Shown: positions 1-6,434, counted from the stretch's first letter. The stretch is DNA of 8,182 nucleotides from Dehalococcoidia bacterium (GCA_030665535.1 DAOUZU010000041.1:1-8182), one strand, 5' to 3'. A program made the numbers and translations. Notes: generated by a model not told the origin, from the sequence alone.

Positions 1-17
1 TGCCAGTCTGTCATCAT
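1..17 (-). CDS. Start of third arginine-operon gene, probably acetylornithine aminotransferase (partial)
   Basis: Two bases after the argB stop codon, the minus strand reads ATG ATG ACA GAC TGG CA before the window ends, giving Met-Met-Thr-Asp-Trp plus a partial codon. The first ATG (17-15) is preferred because a GAGG lies 10 bases upstream inside the end of argB; the second ATG would be 13 bases away. The 2-base gap implies translational coupling to argB. In many bacteria with an argJ-argB order the next gene is argD, the aminotransferase making N-acetylornithine. The identity is inferred from position only, since five residues cannot identify a family. That a gene starts here is fairly secure. 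Confidence 0.45.
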
Positions 18-19
18 CG

Positions 20-823
20 TCAGCCGGCCTCGGTGGCAATCATGGTGCCGCAGCCGCCCTCTTCTATTTCCTTAAGCAGGATATGGGGCTGGTTGCCGTC
101 AATTATACAGGCGGCCGCCCCTCCGGAGAGTGCCCTGAGGCAGGCCCTGACCTTGGGCACCATGCCACCGCTAGCCACGCCGGAAGCCAGCAGGGCCTCG
201 GCTCCCGCGGGCGTAAGTTCGGCCAGCAGCCGGCCTGAGCCGTCGTTGATACCGGCCACATCAGTCAGGAAGATAAGCCTCTCGGCGCCGATAGCGGCGG
301 CGATCTCGCCGGCAGCCGGGTCGCCGTTGATATTCAAGAGGCGTGGCGCTCCCTTGGGCCGGTCGACGGCGTGAAGGCTAACCGGCGAGACCACCGGTAT
401 GATACCGGCCGCCAGAAGGGCCACCAGGGGGGCCGGGTTCACCCGCACAACGTTACCCATATAGCCCATCTCTTCGTTCCTCATTTTAGCCTGGAGGAGG
501 CCACCGTCGGCGCCGCTGATGCCGACGGCCTGGCCGCCGCCGGAGATAATGGCGGCCACGATCTCCTTGTTGACCAGCCCGCCCAGTACCGCCGCCACTA
601 CCTCAAGCGTGGCGGCGTCGGTAGCCCTCTCACCGTGAATAATCCGGGTGGGTATTTTAAGCCTTTTCAGCCAGCCGTTGACAATGTTGGCCCCACCGTG
701 GACGATAACCAGCTGCCGCCCCTGCTTCTGTAATTTGACAATGTCGGCAACGGTGGTGTCCTTGTTATGAAATATAGAGCCGCCCAGCTTGATGACAATG
801 ACCTTGTTTAGCTCTGTTTCCAA
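20..823 (-). CDS. argB: Acetylglutamate kinase
   Basis: Cytosolic enzyme that phosphorylates N-acetyl-L-glutamate with ATP, the second step of arginine synthesis. The 267-residue product has the amino-acid-kinase fold signatures in order: KLGGS at 12-16 with the phosphate-binding Lys12, HGGAN at 42-46, Arg66 in the GERATD substrate loop, GISGADG at 101-107, NINGD at 164-168, LTDVAG at 186-191, and GGMVPK at 219-224 with the second catalytic Lys224. HGGAN replaces the more usual HGGGP. The start is TTG; the frame offers no ATG or GTG before Lys12, and AGGAA lies 7 bases upstream. The gene begins 33 bases after the argJ stop and in the same frame, so at most 12 residues could be added. It therefore lacks the N-terminal helix found in arginine-inhibited hexameric kinases. 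The related LysW-aminoadipate kinase LysZ is an alternative, but adjacency to argJ favours ArgB. Confidence 0.92.
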   Translation of the reverse strand: METELNKVIVIKLGGSIFHNKDTTVADIVKLQKQGRQLVIVHGGANIVNGWLKRLKIPTRIIHGERATDAATLEVVAAVLGGLVNKEIVAAIISGGGQAVGISGADGGLLQAKMRNEEMGYMGNVVRVNPAPLVALLAAGIIPVVSPVSLHAVDRPKGAPRLLNINGDPAAGEIAAAIGAERLIFLTDVAGINDGSGRLLAELTPAGAEALLASGVASGGMVPKVRACLRALSGGAAACIIDGNQPHILLKEIEEGGCGTMIATEAG

Positions 824-830
824 TTCGCAC

Positions 831-835
831 TTCCT
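831..835 (-). promoter_or_regulatory. Ribosome binding site supporting the TTG start of argB
   Basis: On the minus strand AGGAA sits 7 bases before the TTG codon at 823-821, in the 33-base gap after the argJ stop. It fixes the start, because no other initiation codon lies between this site and the essential Lys12. Confidence 0.65.
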
Positions 836-856
836 GGGAGGGGTAATGCTATTGTA

Positions 857-2065
857 TCAGGTTGTGTACTCGCTGTTAATAGCCACGTACTCGGCGGACA
901 GGTCGCAGCCCCAGGCGGTGGCCGAGGCCTCGCCCAGGTTGAGGTTAATGGTGATGTTCACCTCGCCGCCGCTCAGGCTCTTTGCCACCTTCTTCATATC
1001 AACCGGCAGAGCGGCGCCGTCAGCTACCAGCCGGATACCACCGATGCTTATATCTACTTTACGGGCGTCCATCTCGGCGCCACTGCGTCCGGCAGCGGCC
1101 AGGATGCGTCCCCAGTTGGGGTCGCTGCCGTGCACTGCCGTCTTCACCAGGAGGGAACTTACCACCGTGCGAGCGGCCCTCTTGGCTTCGTAGTCGGTAA
1201 CGGCCCTCTTGATGGTAACCTCTATGAGCCTGGTGGCCCCCTCGCCGTCGCCGGCTATGGCCCTGGCCAGGTGAATGCAGGCCTTCTCCAGCGCCTGCTG
1301 GAAAAGCTGGCCCCGGGGACTGTCCGGCCCGATGGCTTCACCGCCGGCCTTGCCGTTGGCCATAATGAGCAGCATATCGTTGGGGCTGGTATCGCCGTCC
1401 ACGGAGACCATATTAAGGGAGACATCCGCCGCCCTGGCCAGAGACTCAGCCAGAAAGGCGGCCTCTATGTTGGCATCGGTGGTCAGGAAGCAGAGCATAG
1501 TGGCCATCTGAGGATGAATCATCCCGGCACCCTTGGCCACCCCGCCAATGGTGAACTCACCGCTTGCGGCTACGGCCACCTCTTTAGGCCCGGTGTCGGT
1601 GGTCATCATCGCCCTAGCCAGGTGGTGACCACCCTCTGCCGAGGGGATGATGCCGGCCATTCCGGCCCTTATCTTTTCCATGGGCAGCCGCTGCCCGATG
1701 ACACCGGTGCTGGCCACCAGGACCTGCTCTGCGCTAAGACCGAGCTTCTCTGCCGCCAGCGCGGCCATTTCAGCGGCATCCGCCTGGCCCGCCTCACCCG
1801 TACCGGCATTGGCGCAGCCACTGTTGACGACAACCGCCGCCGCACGGCCGGTCTTCAGCCGCTGCTGGCTGAGTGTAATCGGCGCCGCCTTGAAGCTGTT
1901 GGTGGTAAAGACGGCCGCCATCCTGGGGGGGGTCTCGGAGACGAGGAGGCCCAGGTCAAGGACACCGACAGACTTCTTCTTTATCCCGGCGTAGGTGGCC
2001 CCGGCGCTAAATCCCCTGGGTGAGGTAATGGTACCTCCGGGGATAAACTCAATATTAGCAGTCAT
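857..2065 (-). CDS. argJ: Bifunctional ornithine acetyltransferase / N-acetylglutamate synthase
   Basis: ArgJ moves the acetyl group from N-acetylornithine to glutamate, closing the cyclic arginine pathway; some family members also use acetyl-CoA. The 402-residue length is typical. The oxyanion-hole segment STGVIG is at 119-124. The self-cleavage motif KGAGMIHPQMATML spans 178-191, so the precursor should split between Ala188 and Thr189, making Thr189 the N-terminal nucleophile of the beta chain. SVDGDTSPND (221-230), HGSDPNWGR (312-320) and the C-terminal AWGCDLSAEYVAIN (384-397) are also family hallmarks. The ATG at 2065-2063 has no Shine-Dalgarno sequence, but a promoter pair ends just before it, so the mRNA may be leaderless. 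It is the first gene of the operon seen here, followed by argB. Whether it is mono- or bifunctional cannot be told from sequence. No N-acetylglutamate synthase gene is in the window. Confidence 0.96.
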   Translation of the reverse strand: MTANIEFIPGGTITSPRGFSAGATYAGIKKKSVGVLDLGLLVSETPPRMAAVFTTNSFKAAPITLSQQRLKTGRAAAVVVNSGCANAGTGEAGQADAAEMAALAAEKLGLSAEQVLVASTGVIGQRLPMEKIRAGMAGIIPSAEGGHHLARAMMTTDTGPKEVAVAASGEFTIGGVAKGAGMIHPQMATMLCFLTTDANIEAAFLAESLARAADVSLNMVSVDGDTSPNDMLLIMANGKAGGEAIGPDSPRGQLFQQALEKACIHLARAIAGDGEGATRLIEVTIKRAVTDYEAKRAARTVVSSLLVKTAVHGSDPNWGRILAAAGRSGAEMDARKVDISIGGIRLVADGAALPVDMKKVAKSLSGGEVNITINLNLGEASATAWGCDLSAEYVAINSEYTT

Positions 2066-2074
2066 TTAGCTTAG

Positions 2075-2103
2075 ACTATAGCATAGGGAACGAACTTGGG
2101 CAA
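2075..2103 (-). promoter_or_regulatory. Predicted promoter of the argJ-argB operon, near-leaderless
   Basis: On the minus strand TTGCCC (2103-2098, 4 of 6 to the -35 consensus) is followed after exactly 17 bases by TATAGT (2080-2075, 5 of 6 to the -10 consensus). Transcription would start about 2068, only three or four bases before the argJ ATG at 2065. The absence of any Shine-Dalgarno sequence before that ATG fits a leaderless transcript. This is a prediction from hexamer match and spacing only. Confidence 0.5.
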
Positions 2104-2197
2104 AGAAAGCGCCTTCCTCTGGGACGGCTGGGATTCGGGCACCAAGAGCGCCTTTGATATCTCCGCCGCGTAGCCACTCATAAAGCCAAAAGCAGTA

Positions 2198-2235
2198 GGG
2201 GGGCGCTTATAAAGCGCTCCCCCTTTCTATTATTT
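2198..2235 (+). terminator. Hairpin with T-rich tail, probable intrinsic terminator
   Basis: A GC-rich left arm at 2198-2208 pairs with the right arm at 2212-2223: eleven base pairs with one bulged T and an ATA loop. It is followed on the plus strand by TTTCTATTATTT (2224-2235). The opposite strand has no T-run after the stem, so termination would act on plus-strand transcripts. No clear plus-strand gene lies upstream, so it may insulate rsgA from antisense transcripts through argJ, or be the end of a decayed gene. Confidence 0.5.
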
Positions 2236-2263
2236 GAAAAGCACCACTGCAAGCACCTCTAAT
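2234..2263 (+). promoter_or_regulatory. Predicted rsgA promoter
   Basis: TTGAAA (2234-2239, 5 of 6) and TCTAAT (2258-2263, 5 of 6) are separated by 18 bases. Transcription would begin near 2270 and leave a leader of about 42 bases before the rsgA ATG at 2312. The TTG that opens the longest possible rsgA reading frame is the start of this -35 hexamer, an argument against its being a start codon. Confidence 0.45.
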
Positions 2264-2311
2264 GGGTATCAATACTTGCTACTTATCCGGTCATATATCA
2301 AAATAGATATT

Positions 2312-3376
2312 ATGAAACTACATAACCTTGGATTTAATGAGTGGTTCATACAGAAGCTTCAAGAGTCTGGTAAAACTGACCATCGCGTAGCCCGGGTAAC
2401 TTCTGTTAATAAAGGCAGTTATCTTGTCAGGAACGAGGACAGCGAAGTTCTAGCTGAACTTGCCGGTGAATTCATTTATTCTGCGGAATCGAAACTCCAA
2501 TATCCCGTGGTTGGAGATTGGGCATTTGTCCGATACCACAACAATAATACGCTTGCCATTATTTATGACTTGTTCCCGAGGAAAACAATGCTAAGACGTA
2601 AGGCGGCCGGTAAGAATATCGACTATCAGATGATTGCTTCTAATGTTGATGTGGCATTCATTGTTCAATCATGTGACTCCAATTTCAATCTCCGCAGGTT
2701 GGAACGGTACCTGGTGATGATAAACGATGGTCATATCCACCCTGTGATTCTATTAAGCAAGAGTGATTTAGTCAGCCATGAAGAACTGGAAGGGAAAGTA
2801 TCAGAGATTAGAGATATGGGTATAAAATGCGAAATCATTTCGTACAGTGTTAATAATGGTTCCGGATTACAACAGATTCAACAAGTGCTACAACTTGGTA
2901 TGACCTATTGTCTTCTTGGCTCCTCTGGTGTAGGCAAAACCACTCTCCTGAATCATCTAATAGGCAGAGATGCATTTGAAGTAAACCTGGTCCGAGAGAA
3001 AGATGGCAGGGGAAGACATACAACATCACGGCGGCAACTAGTGGTTCTTGGCCAAGGAGCAATGATAATCGACACTCCGGGGATGAGAGAGTTGGGTAAT
3101 ATTGGTGTCAAGTCGGGTATTGAGGAAAGCTTTTCAGATATTATGAAGCTCTCTGGAAACTGCCGTTATAAAGATTGCACACATACTCATGAAGTAGGCT
3201 GCTCAGTTCTGAAAGTCGTCCGAAGTGGTAGATTAAACAGGGCTCACTATCAGGACTACCTTAAACTGAAAAAGGAATCAGAGCACTATCAATTGTCCTA
3301 CCTAGAAAAACGCAGGAAAGACAAGAAATTCGGACAGTTCATCAAGTCTGTAAAGAAACAGAATACGAAGAAGTGA
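2312..3376 (+). CDS. rsgA: Small-ribosomal-subunit-dependent GTPase RsgA
   Basis: Assembly GTPase that binds the 30S subunit late in maturation and hydrolyses GTP there. Counting from the chosen ATG (354 residues), it has an N-terminal OB-fold region (about 20-85), then a circularly permuted GTPase domain: SKSD (G4) at 149-152 precedes GSSGVGKT (P-loop, G1) at 203-210, HTTSRR (G2) at 236-241 and DTPG (G3) at 254-257. A zinc finger follows with Cys284, Cys289, His291 and Cys297, and the tail is lysine-rich. The permuted order is diagnostic of RsgA. The frame is open back to a TTG at 2234, but the ATG gives the usual family N-terminus and the earlier TTG overlaps a -35 box. No Shine-Dalgarno is visible. 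The gene is AT-richer than argJ/argB, consistent with different ancestry. It converges on msrA. Confidence 0.93.
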   Translation: MKLHNLGFNEWFIQKLQESGKTDHRVARVTSVNKGSYLVRNEDSEVLAELAGEFIYSAESKLQYPVVGDWAFVRYHNNNTLAIIYDLFPRKTMLRRKAAGKNIDYQMIASNVDVAFIVQSCDSNFNLRRLERYLVMINDGHIHPVILLSKSDLVSHEELEGKVSEIRDMGIKCEIISYSVNNGSGLQQIQQVLQLGMTYCLLGSSGVGKTTLLNHLIGRDAFEVNLVREKDGRGRHTTSRRQLVVLGQGAMIIDTPGMRELGNIGVKSGIEESFSDIMKLSGNCRYKDCTHTHEVGCSVLKVVRSGRLNRAHYQDYLKLKKESEHYQLSYLEKRRKDKKFGQFIKSVKKQNTKK

Positions 3377-3398
3377 TTAGTTATCAGTTACGGCAGGT

Positions 3399-3869
3399 TC
3401 AACTGCGGCAGCTTTCGCCGCCCTGCTTCTCAAAATAGCGTTGGTGATACTCCTCCGCCGGGTAGAAGCTGGCGGCGGGGGATATTTCGGTGACAATGTC
3501 CCTCTTGAAACGGCCGGAGCGCCCCAGCTTCTCCTTTGAATCCTCCGCCGCCCCACGCTGCGCTTCATTATGATAGAAAATGGCCGAACGGTACTGGGAG
3601 CCTATGTCCGGCCCCTGGCGGCCCGGCGTCGTCGGGTCGTGGATTTTCCAGAAAACAGTAAGCAGGTCATTAAAGGTAGCCTTGGCCGGGTCGTAGGTTA
3701 TCTCCACAGATTCGGCGTGCCCCGTTGTGCCGGTGCTCACATCCCCATAACCGGGATTTTCCATCGTACCGCCGCTATAGCCGACGGTGACGGAGACGAC
3801 CCCCGGCACCCCTCGGAAGGCGGCCTCCATTCCCCAGAAACAACCGGCGGCAAATGTCGCCTTTTCCAT
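3399..3869 (-). CDS. msrA: Peptide-methionine (S)-S-oxide reductase MsrA
   Basis: Repairs oxidised methionine by reducing the S-epimer of methionine sulfoxide in proteins, using thioredoxin as electron donor; cytosolic. The 156-residue product is a compact form of the family. The catalytic motif GCFWG is at 9-13 with nucleophile Cys10, followed by GYSGG (30-34), GHAE (50-53), HDPTTPGRQGPDIGSQYRS (77-95) and YPAEEYHQ (136-143). Cys154, three residues from the end, is the only other cysteine and is the likely resolving residue. The ATG at 3869-3867 is well supported by AAGGAGG eight bases upstream. It is a single-gene unit converging on rsgA with 22 bases between stop codons. No MsrB domain is fused and none is encoded nearby. 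Confidence 0.95.
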   Translation of the reverse strand: MEKATFAAGCFWGMEAAFRGVPGVVSVTVGYSGGTMENPGYGDVSTGTTGHAESVEITYDPAKATFNDLLTVFWKIHDPTTPGRQGPDIGSQYRSAIFYHNEAQRGAAEDSKEKLGRSGRFKRDIVTEISPAASFYPAEEYHQRYFEKQGGESCRS

Positions 3870-3877
3870 AAGGTCAG

Positions 3878-3921
3878 CCTCCTTTTGGCGGCAGCATAGG
3901 CCAATTCGTTGCTAAAAGCAA
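3878..3921 (-). promoter_or_regulatory. msrA ribosome binding site and weak promoter candidate
   Basis: On the minus strand AAGGAGG (3884-3878) is an ideal ribosome binding site 8 bases from the msrA ATG. Upstream, TTGCTT (3921-3916) and TATGCT (3898-3893) are 17 bases apart, matching consensus at 3 and 4 of 6 positions. The -35 hexamer overlaps a small inverted repeat, TTGCT-AAA-AGCAA (plus strand, about 3909-3921). The ribosome site is secure; the promoter is only a candidate. Confidence 0.4.
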
Positions 3922-3942
3922 GGGTGCCGTTCCGTTGGCTCT

Positions 3943-4041
3943 ACCACTGCACGAACAGCGGCGTGTTTGCCCAGCTATGCTTACGATTGGGCTGTTCCGT
4001 TTAGCTTTGTTGTGTATGCATAAGGGAGCGTATTTCAAGGA
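3943..4041 (+). repeat. Dispersed intergenic repeat, copy A (long copy)
   Basis: The 45-base core at 3964-4008 matches 7900-7944 (copy B) at 41 of 45 positions with no gaps. Similarity continues weakly to about 4041 (shared ATTTCAAG) with short gaps. The left flank 3943-3963 matches copy C (6601-6621) at 16 of 21 positions. All three copies have the same orientation. Three of the four core differences fall at third positions of the plus-strand frame that reads CPAMLTIGLF at 3968-3997, and the downstream gap is three bases, hinting at former coding sequence. That frame is open from 3872 to a stop near 4112 but has no credible ribosome site. Copy A lies between the exporter operon's 3' end and msrA, about 20 bases upstream of the msrA promoter candidate. 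Confidence 0.75.
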
Positions 4042-4068
4042 CGAGCATCAAGTTAAAAATACATATAG

Positions 4069-4111
4069 AAACACAAGGAAGGAGAGGGGGCCTTTTTCGA
4101 GGCTCCCTTCC
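4069..4111 (-). terminator. Probable intrinsic terminator of the exporter operon
   Basis: Downstream of the permease stop on the minus strand, the arms 4111-4101 and 4092-4081 form a GC-rich stem of about eleven pairs with one bulge and G-T wobbles around an 8-base loop. The sequence after the stem (TTCCTTGTGTTTC and onward) is T-rich but interrupted. It lies about 24 bases past the permease stop, the expected place for the end of the padR-ATPase-permease transcript. Confidence 0.55.
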
Positions 4112-4134
4112 TAGATGTATACAACTGCCCGGTA

Positions 4135-4917
4135 TTATTTAACCGACTTCTTGAACGAGCTGTAAGCTAGTATCATTCCCAAGGCGGCAAAAACGCTAAC
4201 CACCACGAAGCACAACCATAGTGGCAGGAACTCTCCTCCCGCAAGGCTGGAGCCGGAGTCGAAGAGAGTCTGTCTCAAGCCGTCCACCCCGTAGCTTACC
4301 GGGTTGACTCTGGCACCTATCTGCATCCAGGTTGGCAGTGATACTATAGGATATAGGGCGTTGCTTAAGAAAAGGAGTGGTAGGGTAAGCATGAATATAA
4401 GCATATGATAGCCGCCCGGACTGCTTGCTTTGGATGCCACGGCCAGCCCGATGCCAGCAAAACCCAGCCCGAGGGCTATTATCAGCACGAGCCCGCCGAG
4501 CCAGCCCAGTGGATCGAGACCGATGAACTGAGCTCCCATCAACAGACCCACTCCAAGAATGATGCTGGCTTGGGCAAGGCTCTTAGATACTGTGCTTAAA
4601 GCATTACCGAAAAGGATACTAGGACGAGGTATAGGAGATACTAGATACTCTTTTATAATACCTTGCAGGCGTTCAAAAAGCAGTGTTAAACCACCTTCGA
4701 TAGCCCCAGTCATCGCGGTGAGAGCGATTATACCGGGTACCATAAAGGTTATATAGGCATTTTTGGCATCAGGAGACTCTGCACCTATTACTGCCGCCAT
4801 TCCGGTGCCGAATAGGACAATCCAAAGGATGGGCTGGAATAAGGTGCCAAACGCTTCTTCCTTACGAGCTATAAGCTTAGTTAAGTGCTTATTCCAGAGT
4901 GTTAAAGCTGCACTCAT
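4135..4917 (-). CDS. ABC-2 type transporter permease (DrrB-like exporter subunit)
   Basis: Membrane subunit of an ATP-driven exporter, acting with the ATPase encoded just upstream. The 260 residues contain about six hydrophobic segments (roughly 24-45, 57-80, 104-128, 139-162, 171-193 and 231-252), the usual ABC-2 topology. The cytoplasmic-loop segment FERLQGIIKEYLVSPIPR (81-98) and NPVSYGVDGLRQTLF (205-219) before the last helix match the daunorubicin-resistance permease type. The ATG has AGGAG about eight bases upstream, within the 34-base gap after the ATPase gene. It is the last gene of the padR operon and is followed by a terminator-like hairpin. Substrate cannot be read from sequence; relatives export drugs, polyketides, glycolipids or peptides. 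The family call is strong. Confidence 0.9.
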   Translation of the reverse strand: MSAALTLWNKHLTKLIARKEEAFGTLFQPILWIVLFGTGMAAVIGAESPDAKNAYITFMVPGIIALTAMTGAIEGGLTLLFERLQGIIKEYLVSPIPRPSILFGNALSTVSKSLAQASIILGVGLLMGAQFIGLDPLGWLGGLVLIIALGLGFAGIGLAVASKASSPGGYHMLIFMLTLPLLFLSNALYPIVSLPTWMQIGARVNPVSYGVDGLRQTLFDSGSSLAGGEFLPLWLCFVVVSVFAALGMILAYSSFKKSVK

Positions 4918-4951
4918 TTATTCGTCTCCTCTCTGCTTTATTATCCATGGA

Positions 4952-5914
4952 TTATTTGTCTCGTAACTGGCGTCCGGTATACTTGAGAAACACATCTCCA
5001 AGACTGGGCTTGGCAACGGAAATATCCTCTATTTTGAAGTTGTTCTTGGTGGCTAGAGTGACCACCTCAGGCAGCCGGTGATTACCCGAGTCAACTCCTA
5101 TTTGTATCAACCCTCCTGTATCCACTGAGCTCTGTACGAAGGGCAGGGCTTGTAACTCTTTTAGGTATCTATCACTATCACCTGTACCGGCTAGCCGTAT
5201 CGTATCGGCCCCCATCTTGTCGATAAGCTCCCGTGGCGTCCCTTCCACTACAAGACGCCCATGATCGATGATACCGACAATGTCCGCCAACTCTTCCGCC
5301 TCCTCCATGTAATGGGTGGTTAACAGCAGAGTTAAATCGCCCTTCTCCCTAAGGCTTCGTATATACTGCCAGATGCTTGCCCTATTCTGCGGGTCCAACC
5401 CGGATGTCGGCTCGTCAAGGAAAAGTACCTTTGGCTCCGTCATGAGGCCCCGCACCAGCTCCAGCCGACGCTTCATGCCGCCGGAGTAGGTTTTTACCAT
5501 CCGGTCAGCCGCCTCCTGAAGTTCAATGATGGCCAGCAGTTCCTCAGTCTTTTTCTTTCGCTCAGCCGTTTCCAACTTATACAACCGCCCGTGGTAATCC
5601 AGAACCTGGCGGCCGGTCAACTCCTCGTCGAGCACCATCTCCTGAAAGGTAACGCCGATGTTGCGGCGTACATCATTGGCCTGGCGTACCACGTCAAATC
5701 CGAGCACACTAGCAGAGCCTCCGGTTGGCTCGAAAAGCGTCGTCAGCATGTTGACCGTAGTCGTTTTGCCGGCGCCATTGGGGCCGAGCAGCGCATAGAT
5801 AGTATTGGCCCGGATAGACAGGTCAATGCCGTCCACTGCCAGCACTCCCTCCCCGTACTTTTTCACCAGCTTCTCGGCTACGATGGCTATGCTGTTCTGT
5901 TGTTTGTTGGCCAT
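4952..5914 (-). CDS. ABC transporter ATP-binding protein (DrrA-like exporter ATPase)
   Basis: Nucleotide-binding subunit that powers the adjacent permease. The 320 residues carry all ABC ATPase motifs: Walker A GPNGAGKT at 44-51, Q-loop Gln91, signature SGGMK at 144-148, Walker B VLFLDE at 163-168, D-loop SGLD at 171-174 and switch His201. SGGMK instead of SGGQ is common in the DrrA group. The C-terminal part (about 235-320, ending SLGDVFLKYTGRQLRD) is the accessory domain typical of DrrA-like ATPases. The ATG at 5914 follows the padR stop by 4 bases, and its ribosome site AAGGAG (5930-5925) lies inside the last codons of padR, so translation is probably coupled to the repressor gene. All catalytic residues are intact, so the exporter should be active. 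Confidence 0.94.
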   Translation of the reverse strand: MANKQQNSIAIVAEKLVKKYGEGVLAVDGIDLSIRANTIYALLGPNGAGKTTTVNMLTTLFEPTGGSASVLGFDVVRQANDVRRNIGVTFQEMVLDEELTGRQVLDYHGRLYKLETAERKKKTEELLAIIELQEAADRMVKTYSGGMKRRLELVRGLMTEPKVLFLDEPTSGLDPQNRASIWQYIRSLREKGDLTLLLTTHYMEEAEELADIVGIIDHGRLVVEGTPRELIDKMGADTIRLAGTGDSDRYLKELQALPFVQSSVDTGGLIQIGVDSGNHRLPEVVTLATKNNFKIEDISVAKPSLGDVFLKYTGRQLRDK

Positions 5915-5918
5915 GTAA

Positions 5919-6428
5919 TCAACTCTCCTTGCCCCGTTCTTTCAGCATGCTATCAACCCAAGAGAGGTCGGCTTTCAGGTGGGCGATATTGTGATTGATT
6001 ACGTACTTCCAGCCTCCCTCATGCCTTTTGTGCTCCTTGAATGTTTCCAACCTGGCTACTATCTTCCGGCGTTTACCCTCCAGGAGTGTGTGGATTTCAG
6101 CGGGTGGCACTTTGTCCATAAAGGCGACACATATATCGTCTCCATAAGAGGTTGGGGCGTAACCGGCGAGACAGTTGCGGAGAAGCTCAAGGAAATAAGC
6201 CTTTCCCGGCTTGGTAATCTCATAGACACGGCGTTCGGGGCGCTTCCCCTCACGCTCAGTCTCACAGCTTACATACCCCTCTTTCTCCATCTGCTCCAAA
6301 ATATAGTAAGCGGTAGATTTTTTTAGGTCGGTATAGAAATCCATGGTGTGCTTGATGTACTCATTCAGACGGTAACCGTGCATCTTGCCATCCATCAGAA
6401 TGCCTAGCAAGAGTAGTTGTCTTATCAC
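5919..6428 (-). CDS. PadR-family transcriptional repressor
   Basis: DNA-binding regulator of the exporter operon it leads. Residues 1-85 are a winged helix-turn-helix of the PadR type: LLLLGILMDGKMHGYRLNEY at 5-24, the recognition region LKKSTAYYILEQMEKEGYV at 35-53, and the wing RPERRVYEITKPGK at 63-76. The C-terminal part (about 105-165) is helical and charged, as in the dimerisation helices of full-length PadR proteins. The GTG start is favoured by AAGGAGG six bases upstream. PadR proteins beside ABC-2 exporters usually repress their own operon and release DNA when a toxic ligand binds; that mechanism is inferred here. Two identical boxes at the promoter are its likely operator. The inducer is unknown. 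Confidence 0.92.
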   Translation of the reverse strand: MIRQLLLLGILMDGKMHGYRLNEYIKHTMDFYTDLKKSTAYYILEQMEKEGYVSCETEREGKRPERRVYEITKPGKAYFLELLRNCLAGYAPTSYGDDICVAFMDKVPPAEIHTLLEGKRRKIVARLETFKEHKRHEGGWKYVINHNIAHLKADLSWVDSMLKERGKES

Positions 6429-6434
6429 CTTATA

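Noticed and set aside
33..733. Plus-strand open frames opposite argB (33-374 and 371-733)
   Set aside because: They are antisense shadows of a GC-rich gene whose minus-strand product has full kinase motifs; they lack recognisable domains.
1130..2023. 297-codon plus-strand open frame opposite argJ
   Set aside because: Long only because GC-rich coding DNA has few stops on the other strand; argJ on the minus strand is unmistakable and covers it completely.
2071..2181. 36-codon minus-strand open frame just upstream of argJ
   Set aside because: It has an ATG but no ribosome binding site, overlaps the predicted argJ promoter, and resembles no family I know. It may be a spurious frame over the same GC-rich remnant described on the plus strand.
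2234..2311. 26-residue N-terminal extension of RsgA from TTG at 2234
   Set aside because: The TTG is part of a good -35 hexamer, follows directly on a terminator tail, has no ribosome site, and the added residues do not look like an RsgA N-terminus.
3377..3568. 63-codon minus-strand frame over the end of msrA
   Set aside because: Overlaps msrA in another frame and is rich in Arg and Pro, typical of a shifted frame of GC-rich coding DNA.
3977..4114. Possible 45-residue small protein starting at the ATG inside repeat copy A
   Set aside because: No ribosome site precedes the ATG, the frame ends inside the exporter terminator hairpin, and copy B has a different, shorter end. Kept only as a possible coding relic.
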